Assembly: GCA_020741375.1 (NCBI GenBank)
Contig: DYZF01000027.1
Coordinates: forward strand, 1-10,856
Direction: 5' to 3'
Length of the DNA stretch: 10,856 bases
Source of the DNA: Tessaracoccus flavescens
Lineage (GTDB): Bacteria > Actinomycetota > Actinomycetes > Propionibacteriales > Propionibacteriaceae
The stretch's first letter is position 1; each line of letters begins with the position of its first letter. A program made the position numbers and the translations under genes. The notes under the pieces were generated by a model. The model was not told where the DNA came from. It did no database searches and saw only the letters and a program-made list of their open reading frames with translations. This document shows, in pieces, positions 1-7,366 of this stretch.

Positions 1-2
1 GG

Positions 3-107
3 CTGGTGCGCGCGATCATCGGCACCACGCTGGTGTCGATGCTGTGGCTGGACCTGCCCGCAGGCTGGAGTCTCCGCTTCGCTCAGGCCACGCCGCAGCA
101 CGCCTAG
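3..107 (+). CDS. C-terminal tail of an unidentified protein, truncated by the window start
   Basis: An open frame enters from the left edge and gives 34 residues before a TAG stop at 105-107. I believe it is real coding sequence because 31 of its 34 codons end in G or C, as in the genes beside it. The visible part begins with a mostly hydrophobic stretch (IIGTTLVSMLWLDLPAGW), which could be a membrane helix or a buried core segment, and ends in a short polar tail ([10 protein letters not shown]). I do not recognise the family and assign no function. It runs tail to tail into the MFS transporter gene: the two TAG stop codons overlap on the shared bases CTAG at 104-107, and both proteins end with the same Ala codon GCC. 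The start and most of the gene lie outside the window. Confidence 0.6.
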   Translation: MVRAIIGTTLVSMLWLDLPAGWSLRFAQATPQHA

Positions 108-1315
108 GCGGAGCGTGAGGCGCGGGCTCGCGGCCGGGCGATCCACCCGGTGACGGCGGCCGGGATCAGCACCAGCAGCATCACGACGGCGAGCCCGCCG
201 AACCCGAGCGCCGCCAGTAGCACGCCGGCCAGCAGCGCGGCTGCCGCGCCGCCGTAGCTCATCAGCGCGTCCGTCGCACCCTGCAGCGGCACCCGCACCT
301 CGCCCGAATCGACGCTGCCGAGCAGCACCGACGAGGCGATGATCGAAGCGGACCAGCCCAGCCCCAGCAGGGTCAGCGCCGTGATGACAGTCGCCAGGTT
401 CCGCGGGGCGACGAAGGCCAAGCAGGCGGACGCCGTGATGATGATGAGCCCGAGCAGGGCGGTCCTGCGGGGGCCGATGCGATCGGCGATCCAGCCGAAC
501 ACGGGGCTAAGCGCGTACATGCCGAGGATGTGCAGGCTGATGGTGAGCCCGATGGTGCCAAGCCCGAAGCCCAGCTGGCCCAAATGCACCGGGGTCATGG
601 ACATGATGCCCACCATTACCGCGTGGGCCGCGACCGTGAGCGTCACGGCGAAGCGCGCATCGCGATGCCGCGCAGCCCATCCCAACGCGGCCCGGGCCGA
701 CACCGCCGAGCGTGACGACGGAGCCAGATCCGCGGGTGGGGCCCCACGGTGGAAGAGAAGGAAGACGACGAGGCCAGCGAGGATGAACCCCGCCAACGAG
801 AAGAGGTAAGGGCCCGCGAGGCGTGGCAGGCCGATGCTCTCACCGAGCACCCCACCCGCGGCGCTCAGGTTGGGGCCGGTGACTGAGCCGAGCGTGGTGG
901 CCCACATCACCGTCGACATCACCCGACCACGCCGCTCCCTCGACGCCAGTTCTGAGGCGGCGTAGCGCGTCTGCAGGTTGGTGGCTTGGGCGGCGCCGAA
1001 GGCAACCAGACCGAGCAACAGGAGGGGGAGGGAGGAGATGGCGGCCGCGATCAGAACCACCAGCGCGCCGACGGTGGCGACGGCGTATCCGCTGGCCAGC
1101 GCGATGCGGCGACCGCGCCGTGTCGCGAGGCGTGCCAGCGGGACCGCCAACATTCCCGCGCCCAGAACGCTCAGCGCCTGCCCGATGCCGGCGAACTCGG
1201 TGGAGCTCATGCTCACCACCAGCAACGACCCGACCGCGATCCCAGAGGCCACGCCAACGCCGCCAAGCACATTGCTGACGAAGAGCGTGATGAGGGGCCG
1301 AAGACTGGGCTGCAC
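104..1315 (-). CDS. MFS transporter, 12 predicted membrane helices, substrate unknown
   Basis: A 403-residue inner-membrane permease, the usual length for the major facilitator superfamily. The protein is almost continuous hydrophobic helices with a basic central loop around residues 190-220, as expected between the two six-helix halves. A clear MFS motif A copy ([11 protein letters not shown], residues 274-284) follows the eighth helix. The matching first-half loop is the degenerate RLATRRGRR near 62-70. The stretch at 239-273 (MTPVHLG...[12 protein letters not shown]) resembles a group of actinobacterial MFS permeases with no assigned substrate, so drug or metabolite export is only a guess. 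I chose the GTG at 1313-1315 because hydrophobic sequence begins soon after it and a TAGGCT box lies 7 bases upstream. The frame stays open far into the antisense of metG, but that is not coding. The gene is divergent from metG and its stop overlaps the left neighbour's stop. Confidence 0.88.
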   Translation of the reverse strand: MQPSLRPLITLFVSNVLGGVGVASGIAVGSLLVVSMSSTEFAGIGQALSVLGAGMLAVPLARLATRRGRRIALASGYAVATVGALVVLIAAAISSLPLLLLGLVAFGAAQATNLQTRYAASELASRERRGRVMSTVMWATTLGSVTGPNLSAAGGVLGESIGLPRLAGPYLFSLAGFILAGLVVFLLFHRGAPPADLAPSSRSAVSARAALGWAARHRDARFAVTLTVAAHAVMVGIMSMTPVHLGQLGFGLGTIGLTISLHILGMYALSPVFGWIADRIGPRRTALLGLIIITASACLAFVAPRNLATVITALTLLGLGWSASIIASSVLLGSVDSGEVRVPLQGATDALMSYGGAAAALLAGVLLAALGFGGLAVVMLLVLIPAAVTGWIARPRARASRSA

Positions 1316-1322
1316 GGGCCGA

Positions 1323-1328
1323 AGCCTA
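1323..1328 (-). promoter_or_regulatory. Candidate -10 box of the MFS gene, leaderless type
   Basis: On the minus strand TAGGCT ends 7 bases before the GTG start at 1315. A -10 hexamer at this distance would start transcription at or one base before the start codon, giving a leaderless mRNA. There is no good -35 match; GCGAGG lies at 1346-1351, a 17-base spacer away. A weak AGG at 1325-1327 could instead serve as a ribosome binding site, so this call is inference from spacing. Confidence 0.45.
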
Positions 1329-1356
1329 CTAAGTGGGAGCGGCAGCCTCGCCCCGA

Positions 1357-1362
1357 TAGGAT
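1357..1362 (+). promoter_or_regulatory. Candidate -10 box of metG, leaderless type
   Basis: TAGGAT is a good actinobacterial -10 hexamer and is followed by 7 bases and then the ATG at 1370. This predicts transcription starting at or next to the A of the start codon. The same bases include AGG at 1358-1360, which could act as a weak ribosome binding site 9 bases from the ATG if the transcript begins further upstream. No recognisable -35 is present. If the mRNA is leaderless, the alternative in-frame ATG at 1361, which lies inside the box, cannot be used. Confidence 0.5.
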
Positions 1363-1369
1363 GACCCTC

Positions 1370-3160
1370 ATGTCTGACGTTCTTGCCGCGGTCGCTTGGC
1401 CTTATGCCAACGGCCCCCGCCACATTGGCCACGTGTCCGGATTCGGCGTTCCCGCCGACGTGTTCTCCCGGTACATGCGCATGGTGGGGCACAACGTCCT
1501 CATGGTGTCCGGGTCCGACGAGCACGGCACGGCCATCCAGGTGAAGGCTGATTCCGAGGGATTGACGGCCCGCGAGACGGCCGACAAGTACCACGGCCAG
1601 ATCGTGCACGACCTGCAGGGGCTCGGGCTGAGCTACGACCTCTACACCCGCACCACCACGCCCAACCACCGCGAGGTGGTGCAGGAGATGTTCACCGCAC
1701 TCTACGAGAACGTCTACGTCAAGGCTGAGACGCAGATGGGCGCCATCTCGCCGTCGACCGGCCGCACGCTGCCAGACCGCTTCATCGAGGGCACCTGCCC
1801 CATCTGCGGCTACGACAACGCGCGCGGCGACCAGTGCGACAGCTGCGGCAACCAACTGGACCCGGCCGATCTGATCAACCCGAAGTCCAAGGTCAACGGC
1901 GAGACGCCGGAGTTCGTCGAGACCGAGCACTTCTTCCTCGATCTGCCGGCGGTCGCGCCGATGCTGACGTCGTGGCTCGACACCCGTGAGGACTGGCGTC
2001 CGAACGTGCTGAAGTTCAGCCACAACCTCCTCAAGGAGATTCGCCCGCGCGCCATCACGCGCGACCTCGACTGGGGCGTCCCCGTCCCGCTCGAAGGCTG
2101 GCGCGACGCGCCGATGAAGCGCATCTACGTGTGGTTCGACGCCGTCATCGGCTACCTCTCCGCGTCGGTGGAATGGGCCAAGCGCTCCGGCGACCCAGAG
2201 GGCTGGCGCCGCTTCTGGAACTCGGAAGCCGCGAAGAGCTACTACTTCATGGGCAAGGACAACATCGTCTTCCACTCCGTCATCTGGCCCGGCATCCTGC
2301 TCGGCGCCAACGGACAGGGCGAGCGCGGCGGCTCGGTGCGCGACGCGCTGGGCGAGCTGCAGCTGCCCACGGAGGTGGTGAGCTCCGAGTTCATGACGAT
2401 GAAGGGCTCGAAGGTGTCCAGCTCCCGCGGCGCCTCCATCTTCGTCGGCGACTTCATCAACGAGTTCGGCGCGGACGCGCTGCGCTACTACATCGCCGTC
2501 GCCGGCCCCGAGAACCAGGACACGGACTTCACGTGGGAGGAGTTCGTCCGCCGGATCAACTTCGAGCTCGCCAACGAGTGGGGCAACCTCGTCAACCGGT
2601 CCATCTCGATGGCACACAAGAACATCGGCGCCATCCCCGAGGCGGGGGAGCTCACCGACGCCGACCGCGAGCTGCTGGACGCCTCGGCGCAGGCGTTCGC
2701 CACCGTCGGCGAGCACATCGCCGCCCGCCGGTTCAAGGCCGGCATCACCGAAGCGATGCGCATCGTCGGCCTCGCCAACAAGTACCTCTCTGACATGGAG
2801 CCGTGGAAGCTGAAGGATGACGTCGCCCGCCGCGACACCGTCCTCCACGTCGCGCTACAGGTGGTCAGCGACTGCAACACGCTGCTGACGCCGTACCTGC
2901 CGCACAGCGCCCAGAAGATCTTCGAGGCGCTCGGCAACGAGGGCGTGTGGGCGGCTCAGCCGGAGATCGTCGAGGTCACCGACGGCGACCTGACCTACCC
3001 AACCCTGCAGGGCGATTACGCGTCGCAGCAGGCCGTCTGGGAATCCCGCCCGATCGTGCCCGGCACCCCGCTCGCCAAGCCGTCTCCGCTGTTCGCGAAG
3101 CTCGACGACAAGCTGGGGGAGACCGGCCCGCCGTGGGCACCGGTCGCCACCGACGCCTGA
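1370..3160 (+). CDS. metG: Methionyl-tRNA synthetase
   Basis: Cytoplasmic class I aminoacyl-tRNA synthetase that charges tRNA-Met with methionine using ATP, for both initiation and elongation. From the ATG at 1370 it has 596 residues. The HIGH signature is exact at residues 18-21 within [14 protein letters not shown]. Two CxxC knuckles (C143/C146 and C156/C159) form the zinc site typical of the four-cysteine class. The Rossmann core has [12 protein letters not shown] from W255. The KMSKS loop is present as KVSSS (348-352). A helical anticodon-binding domain fills roughly residues 400-560. There is no C-terminal EMAP-II-like tRNA-binding domain, which is normal for many actinobacterial forms. 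An in-frame ATG at 1361 would add three residues; I prefer 1370 because of the promoter spacing and the family N-terminus. A small kinase gene follows after 26 bases and is probably co-transcribed. Confidence 0.97.
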   Translation: MSDVLAAVAWPYANGPRHIGHVSGFGVPADVFSRYMRMVGHNVLMVSGSDEHGTAIQVKADSEGLTARETADKYHGQIVHDLQGLGLSYDLYTRTTTPNHREVVQEMFTALYENVYVKAETQMGAISPSTGRTLPDRFIEGTCPICGYDNARGDQCDSCGNQLDPADLINPKSKVNGETPEFVETEHFFLDLPAVAPMLTSWLDTREDWRPNVLKFSHNLLKEIRPRAITRDLDWGVPVPLEGWRDAPMKRIYVWFDAVIGYLSASVEWAKRSGDPEGWRRFWNSEAAKSYYFMGKDNIVFHSVIWPGILLGANGQGERGGSVRDALGELQLPTEVVSSEFMTMKGSKVSSSRGASIFVGDFINEFGADALRYYIAVAGPENQDTDFTWEEFVRRINFELANEWGNLVNRSISMAHKNIGAIPEAGELTDADRELLDASAQAFATVGEHIAARRFKAGITEAMRIVGLANKYLSDMEPWKLKDDVARRDTVLHVALQVVSDCNTLLTPYLPHSAQKIFEALGNEGVWAAQPEIVEVTDGDLTYPTLQGDYASQQAVWESRPIVPGTPLAKPSPLFAKLDDKLGETGPPWAPVATDA

Positions 3161-3186
3161 TCCAGCCACCCGGACCCCACTGCCGT

Positions 3187-3780
3187 ATGTCTCGCACGCT
3201 GCTGCTCATCGCCGGGCCCTCCGGCAGCGGTAAATCGCGCCTGACGCGCACCGCCGTCGCACAGGGGAGGGCCGTCAGCCTCTCGCTGGACGACTTCTAT
3301 CACGACGTCGATCACCCCGGGCTGCCGATGACCCCCATGGGGATCCCGGACTGGGACGATCCGGCGACGTGGAATCTGGATGCGGCCATCGCGACGGTGC
3401 GCCAACTGCTGCTCGAGGGAACGGCCGAGGTGCCCGTCTACGACATCTCACAATCGAAGCGCGTGGGGAGCCGCACCGTCGACATGGGGGCGGCCGAACT
3501 GCTCGTCGCCGAGGGGATCTTCGCCATTCAAGCCTGCCCCGCCGCCCGCGCCGCGGGGATCGACGTGGACGCGCTGTGGCTGGACCGCCGTCCGACGGCG
3601 AATTTTGCGCGCCGCCTCACCCGCGACCTGCGGGAGAAGCGCAAGACGCCGGCTGTGTTGCTGCGCCGTGGCGTGGCCCTCTACCGCGCCGAGCCGGCGC
3701 TCCGGAAGACTGCGCTGAGCGCAGGGTTCTCGCCGGTATCGATGCGCTCCGCGATGGGCAGGGTGTCGTCCGGAGCCTGA
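3187..3780 (+). CDS. P-loop kinase of the uridine kinase / phosphoribulokinase type
   Basis: A 197-residue cytoplasmic NTP-dependent kinase. The Walker A loop GPSGSGKS is at residues 10-17, directly after the first beta strand, which supports this start. SLDDFYHD (33-40) matches the substrate-side aspartate motif of uridine kinases, PDWDDPATWN (54-63) matches their DHPxAFD-like region, and PVYDIS (83-88) corresponds to the PxYD motif. LLVAEGIFA (106-113) is the strand ending in the EG motif. The basic stretch ARRLTRDLREKRKTP (141-155) would be the lid that binds phosphates. Phosphorylation of uridine/cytidine is the nearest known activity, but small members of this group are often labelled only as ATP-binding proteins, so the true substrate is open. 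It lies 26 bases after metG with no clear ribosome binding site and no promoter in the gap, so it probably depends on the metG transcript. It converges on the DUF2207 gene with 19 bases between stops. Confidence 0.8.
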   Translation: MSRTLLLIAGPSGSGKSRLTRTAVAQGRAVSLSLDDFYHDVDHPGLPMTPMGIPDWDDPATWNLDAAIATVRQLLLEGTAEVPVYDISQSKRVGSRTVDMGAAELLVAEGIFAIQACPAARAAGIDVDALWLDRRPTANFARRLTRDLREKRKTPAVLLRRGVALYRAEPALRKTALSAGFSPVSMRSAMGRVSSGA

Positions 3781-3799
3781 GCGCCCCGAACGCGTCGGC

Positions 3800-5617
3800 T
3801 CACCAGGAGCCGCCGCCACCGCCGCCGAAGCCGCCACCACCGCCGAATCCGGAGAAGCCCGACGACCCGCCCGTGGCCTGCGACATGCCGTCCATGCGCG
3901 CCGCGTTCATCGTCTCGTTGAACGAGTGCGTCAGGTTGTTCATCGCGCTGGCGAAGTAGTAACCGTGCATGAGGTCCGCGCCGATGTACCACGACGTGTC
4001 GGCTTGGTAGATGCCCTCCGCGCCCAACTGGGCGAACAGCTTCGACCACCGCTCGGCAACGCCGAACACGATCGCGTAGGGCAGGTACTTGCTGAAGATG
4101 TCCTCACCCTCCTCGAAGCGCAGGGTCTCCTTCTCGGCGGTGCGCAGGTACAGCTCGAAGCCCTTGGCCTGAGCTAGGTAGGCGGAGCCCTGTGCCGTGC
4201 GCTTGCGGAACTTGCCGGACATGGCGATCAGACCGACGCCCAGCACGAACAACGGCAGGCTGATCAGGGCCCAGCCGAAGTTGGCCAAGAACATCGCGGC
4301 CATGACGCCACCGCCGATCAGCAGCGCGCCGCCCATGACGGGCAACACCTGCGAGGCGTTGGGGTTGGACTTGAACCAGCCCTTGCGCACGACGGAGTTG
4401 TACAGGCCTTCCTTGGCGTGCGGCAGCACGTTCTGGAACTTGGCCTTGCGCAACTCGCGCGAGTGCCGCACCGGGCGCCCCTTGAACAGGTCCGCCAGCA
4501 GCTTGGCCTCGTAATCGAGGAGGTGGTCGCCGCGCGGCGCAGACGCCGCGTGCAGCACGAACTCACGCTGGCCGTCGGATTCGATCCGCAGATAGCCACG
4601 CACGGCCAGATCCACGATGGTGGCGCTGACATCGACGTTGTCGGCGGTGGTGTCCATCAGTGTGCCGATCTCACCGGGCGTGGCGCCCTTCGGAGGATGG
4701 AACTGCACCGCGACCGGGAACTTCTTCGTCTGCGGGCCGACGTTGCTCGTCTCGCCCGGCTTGGGCACCAGACCAGGCGTCAGGCCGAGGTAGACGTCGT
4801 CGCGCGCGTGACGGCGCTGGACGGCGAACAGTCCGGCGATGGCCGCGAGGATGCCCGCGCCCGCGATGCCGCCCGTGGCGGGGGTGAGCTCGAACGCGTT
4901 GGCCGCGGTGACCTTGCGCGTCTTCTCCTGCTGGACGCCACCGAAGGTGCCGGCTGGGAAGCCGGCGACGACCTGCATGGGTTCATTGGGCTGCAGCGCC
5001 GAGTGGGTGTACGTCGCGGCGTTGCCGCTGGTGGAGGATTCGCACTCCATGGTGTAGCCGCGGCCGTAGAAACAGGCCGCCTTCGACACGCCAGTGGGGC
5101 CGTTGACGGTCACCTTGATGTCTTGGAAGCTCGAATCCCACGCGGGGCCGACGACGTTCCAGTTGAACTCGTCCATGCCGCTTTGCGGGTGATCCGAGAC
5201 GATGAAACCGGTGACGTCGTATTCGAGGATGTAATCCTGTGCGGTGTTGTTCCACCGGTTCTCGTCGCCGATCCGCAGCACGAAGCCGTCGCTGGCCGAC
5301 TCGCGAGACGTCCGCGACGATGCGCCCGACGGCGACGAGACGCGGATGTTGGAGTAGTCGAAAACGTACTGCTCGTCCGGGTTGGCGCCGTCGTCCTGCA
5401 GCGTGGGCAGCACGATCAGCGGGCCGCGGCCGCGGAACTGGCCGAAGTCCATCGTGAAATCAACCTTCACCTGCGCCACACCCTGCGGGGTGAGGTTCAC
5501 GTCGACGTGGTAGCGGGTGATGGGCGCGGCGTCATCGGCCGCGGCGGGGGACGCCACCATCATCACCGAGAACAGGGCTAGGAAGAGAGCGGTCAGACCG
5601 GCGCGCAGCTTCGTCAT
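3800..5617 (-). CDS. DUF2207 family membrane protein with signal peptide and glycine-rich tail
   Basis: A 605-residue envelope protein of the DUF2207 (YciQ-like) family, whose function is not established. Order of parts: a signal peptide (residues 1-27, basic start, hydrophobic core, likely cut after ALA-27 in SPAAADDA); a large extracytoplasmic beta-rich domain (about 28-240); a membrane helix (about 248-266) followed by the basic QRRHARD; a cytoplasmic region with the family's hallmark EIGTLMDT...DLAVRGYLRI (about 310-340); a hydrophobic helix pair (about 423-465); a soluble C-terminal domain; and a low-complexity tail rich in Gly, Ser and Phe that ends in GGGGSW. The ATG at 5615-5617 is supported by the signal peptide and by a TACAGT box 6 bases upstream. 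It converges on the kinase gene and lies on the same strand as the phosphorylase-mutase pair, but has its own likely promoter. I do not assign a biochemical role. Confidence 0.9.
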   Translation of the reverse strand: MTKLRAGLTALFLALFSVMMVASPAAADDAAPITRYHVDVNLTPQGVAQVKVDFTMDFGQFRGRGPLIVLPTLQDDGANPDEQYVFDYSNIRVSSPSGASSRTSRESASDGFVLRIGDENRWNNTAQDYILEYDVTGFIVSDHPQSGMDEFNWNVVGPAWDSSFQDIKVTVNGPTGVSKAACFYGRGYTMECESSTSGNAATYTHSALQPNEPMQVVAGFPAGTFGGVQQEKTRKVTAANAFELTPATGGIAGAGILAAIAGLFAVQRRHARDDVYLGLTPGLVPKPGETSNVGPQTKKFPVAVQFHPPKGATPGEIGTLMDTTADNVDVSATIVDLAVRGYLRIESDGQREFVLHAASAPRGDHLLDYEAKLLADLFKGRPVRHSRELRKAKFQNVLPHAKEGLYNSVVRKGWFKSNPNASQVLPVMGGALLIGGGVMAAMFLANFGWALISLPLFVLGVGLIAMSGKFRKRTAQGSAYLAQAKGFELYLRTAEKETLRFEEGEDIFSKYLPYAIVFGVAERWSKLFAQLGAEGIYQADTSWYIGADLMHGYYFASAMNNLTHSFNETMNAARMDGMSQATGGSSGFSGFGGGGGFGGGGGGSW

Positions 5618-5623
5618 GCTTCA

Positions 5624-5629
5624 ACTGTA
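5624..5629 (-). promoter_or_regulatory. Candidate -10 box of the DUF2207 gene, leaderless type
   Basis: TACAGT on the minus strand is followed by 6 bases and then ATG at 5617, so the first base of the start codon would be the transcription start. There is no plausible ribosome binding site in the short gap. The expected -35 area falls inside the inverted repeat that directly abuts this box. Confidence 0.5.
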
Positions 5630-5663
5630 CCGACGGGCCCCAGCCAAGGCCGGGACCCGTCGG
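5630..5663. repeat. 12-bp inverted repeat with one mismatch: terminator stem or operator
   Basis: The outer arms CCGACGGG (5630-5637) and CCCGTCGG (5656-5663) are perfectly complementary. After one C/A mismatch (5638/5655), three more C-G pairs (5639-5641 with 5652-5654) close a 10-base loop. On the minus strand it lies 38 bases beyond the mutase stop and could end the phosphorylase-mutase transcript, although no T-run follows. It also ends exactly where the -10 box of the DUF2207 gene begins, covering about -13 to -46 of that promoter. The two outer arms are centred 22 bp apart, about two helical turns, so a dimeric regulator is an alternative reading. Confidence 0.6.
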
Positions 5664-5668
5664 AGAGT

Positions 5669-5684
5669 TCAGGGATTCCCCTGA
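5669..5684. terminator. Small hairpin after the mutase gene, possible weak terminator element
   Basis: TCAGGG (5669-5674) and CCCTGA (5679-5684) form a perfect 6-bp stem with a 4-base loop. It begins 17 bases after the mutase stop codon on the minus strand and is only 5 bases from the larger inverted repeat. The two in tandem could stop or stabilise the 3' end of the phosphorylase-mutase mRNA. There is no T-run, so a classical intrinsic terminator is not shown. Confidence 0.4.
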
Positions 5685-5701
5685 GGATGCGGGGGCTGCT
5701 C

Positions 5702-7366
5702 CTACGCGTCGACTCCCAACGCGTCGGCCATCTCGCGGCGCAGCTGCGCCAGGCGGTTCGCCGCCGATTCGCGAGCGGCGGCCAGATCCTGCGACTCCTC
5801 AACCGACTGACGGACCTCGAGGTAGCACTTCAGCTTCGGCTCGGTGCCGGACGGGCGGGCGACGACGTGCAGCGTGTCCCCGGTCAGCTCGATGGCATCG
5901 GTGGGCGGCAGGTCGTCATAGCCCTCGGAGAGATCGGCGACGGTGACCGGCTCGCCCAGCAGCTCGGCCGGCGGGTTGCCGCGCAGCTTGGCCATGGCGT
6001 CGGCGATGAGGCTCAGGTCGGCCACGCGCACCGAGAGCTGCGAGGTGGCGGTCAGCCCGTGCGTGGTGGCGATCTCGTCCAACCGATCGGCCAGCGTCTT
6101 ACCCTCAGCTTTCAGCTCGGCGACGATCCGCAGCACCGTCATGGCGGCCGTGATGCCGTCCTTGTCCGGCACGTAGCCTGAATCCACGCAGTAGCCAATG
6201 GCCTCTTCGTAGCCGAAGGCCAGGTTGGGCACGCGGCCGATCCACTTGAAGCCGGTCAGCGTGGTGGTGTGCTCTCTGCCTGCGGCGCGGGCCATGCGTC
6301 CGAGCAGCGTCGACGACACCACGGAGTTGGCGAACACGCCCGGCACCCCGCGGCGGATCGCGTCGTCGCCCAGCACCGAGCCCAGCTCGTCGCCCGTCAG
6401 CATCCGCCATGCGCCGTCGACCTTTGCCGCGACCGCGCAACGGTCCGCATCCGGATCGTTGGCGATGACGACGTCGGCATCCGACTCCTCGGCCAGCGCC
6501 AAAGCGAGATCGATGGCGCCCTTCTCCTCCGGGTTCGGGAACGGCACCGTCGGGAAGTCTGGGTTCGGCTCCGCCTGGGCCTCCACCTCAAGGCCGGCGG
6601 GCAGGCCCGCGGCTGCGGCGACGGCGCGCACGGTCTTGGAACCGACACCGTGCATGGCCGTGTGCACCCAAACGAGGTCGCGGGGAGCGTCCTCGGGGAC
6701 CATCTCCGCAGCCCGGGCCACGTAGGCTTCGCTGAGCTCGGCGGTGACGTCGGTGCGGGCCTCGTCGCGGGGGAGCGTCGCCCACTGGCCGTTGGCGATA
6801 CGGGCGATGTGGGCCGCGATCTCCGAATCGGTGGGCGGGACGATCTGCGAGCCGTCGCCGAGGTAGACCTTGTAGCCGTTGTCGGCCGGCGGGTTGTGCG
6901 ACGCGGTGACCACCACGCCGGCCACACAGCCGAAATGCTGAATGCCGAACGCCACCACCGGGGTGGGGATCGGCTCGTTGGTCCACAACACCTCGAAGCC
7001 GGCACCCGCGAACACCTGGGCGGTGTCCTCGGCGAACTCGTCGGACTTATGGCGGGCATCGTGGCCGACGATCACCTTGCCGCCAGCATGGCCCTGCTCC
7101 TTGAGCCACGCCGCGAAACCGGCGGCGGCCTGAGTGACGACGACGCGGTTCATCCGTGCCGGCCCCGGGCCGATGGGGCCACGCAGGCCCGCCGTGCCGA
7201 ACTCAAGCGGCCCGGCGAAGGCAGAGCGCAACTCGGCGATGGCGTCCTCACGGAAGCCGTCGTCGTTGGCCTGTGCCCGGATGATCGTCTGGTCGAGAAT
7301 GGCGACGGTGTCCGGATCTGGATCTGCGTCGCGCCAGGCCATGGCCTTCTTGATGATCTGTTCCAT
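5702..7366 (-). CDS. pmmB: PGM2-like phosphohexomutase / phosphopentomutase (PmmB type)
   Basis: A 554-residue cytoplasmic enzyme of the alpha-D-phosphohexomutase superfamily, which moves a phosphate between C1 and C6 (or C1 and C5) of a sugar phosphate. All four signature loops are intact: the phosphoserine loop TASHNP with S156, the Mg-binding loop DPDADR (304-309), the sugar-specificity loop GYEEAIGY (385-392), and the phosphate-binding loop RPSGTEPK (504-511). The GYEEAIGY form is typical of the PGM2-like branch rather than of GEESGH phosphomannomutases. Actinobacterial relatives are often named PmmB. The ATG at 7364-7366 shares its A with the TGA stop of the phosphorylase gene; the overlapping GTG at 7367-7369 is an alternative start one codon earlier. 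This tight coupling to purine nucleoside phosphorylase argues for a phosphopentomutase role (ribose 1-phosphate to ribose 5-phosphate), though glucose 1-phosphate or mannose phosphates cannot be excluded. Confidence 0.92.
   Translation of the reverse strand: MEQIIKKAMAWRDADPDPDTVAILDQTIIRAQANDDGFREDAIAELRSAFAGPLEFGTAGLRGPIGPGPARMNRVVVTQAAAGFAAWLKEQGHAGGKVIVGHDARHKSDEFAEDTAQVFAGAGFEVLWTNEPIPTPVVAFGIQHFGCVAGVVVTASHNPPADNGYKVYLGDGSQIVPPTDSEIAAHIARIANGQWATLPRDEARTDVTAELSEAYVARAAEMVPEDAPRDLVWVHTAMHGVGSKTVRAVAAAAGLPAGLEVEAQAEPNPDFPTVPFPNPEEKGAIDLALALAEESDADVVIANDPDADRCAVAAKVDGAWRMLTGDELGSVLGDDAIRRGVPGVFANSVVSSTLLGRMARAAGREHTTTLTGFKWIGRVPNLAFGYEEAIGYCVDSGYVPDKDGITAAMTVLRIVAELKAEGKTLADRLDEIATTHGLTATSQLSVRVADLSLIADAMAKLRGNPPAELLGEPVTVADLSEGYDDLPPTDAIELTGDTLHVVARPSGTEPKLKCYLEVRQSVEESQDLAAARESAANRLAQLRREMADALGVDA

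Noticed and set aside
986..1369. In-frame upstream extension of metG
   Set aside because: It lies antisense to the MFS gene, gives Gln/Arg-rich sequence unlike any MetRS N-terminus, and the family start fits 1370.
2131..2793. + strand open frame inside metG in another frame
   Set aside because: Arg/His-rich product with no recognisable fold, wholly within metG.
1316..2848. Minus-strand open frame continuing from the MFS gene through the antisense of metG (over 500 codons)
   Set aside because: It is opposite a complete, certain metG gene, its translation is low-complexity Arg/Val/Asp/Gly-rich sequence with no fold features, and GC-rich codon bias of metG keeps antisense frames open.
3778..3802. 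Inverted repeat TGAGC/GCTCA around the kinase and DUF2207 stop codons
   Set aside because: Only 5 bp, of which 3 come automatically from two facing TGA stops; no extended stem and no T-run.
4418..5581. Long + strand open frame antisense to the DUF2207 gene
   Set aside because: The minus-strand protein has a signal peptide and clear family motifs; the + strand product is Arg/Val/Asp-rich and matches the mirror of its codon bias.
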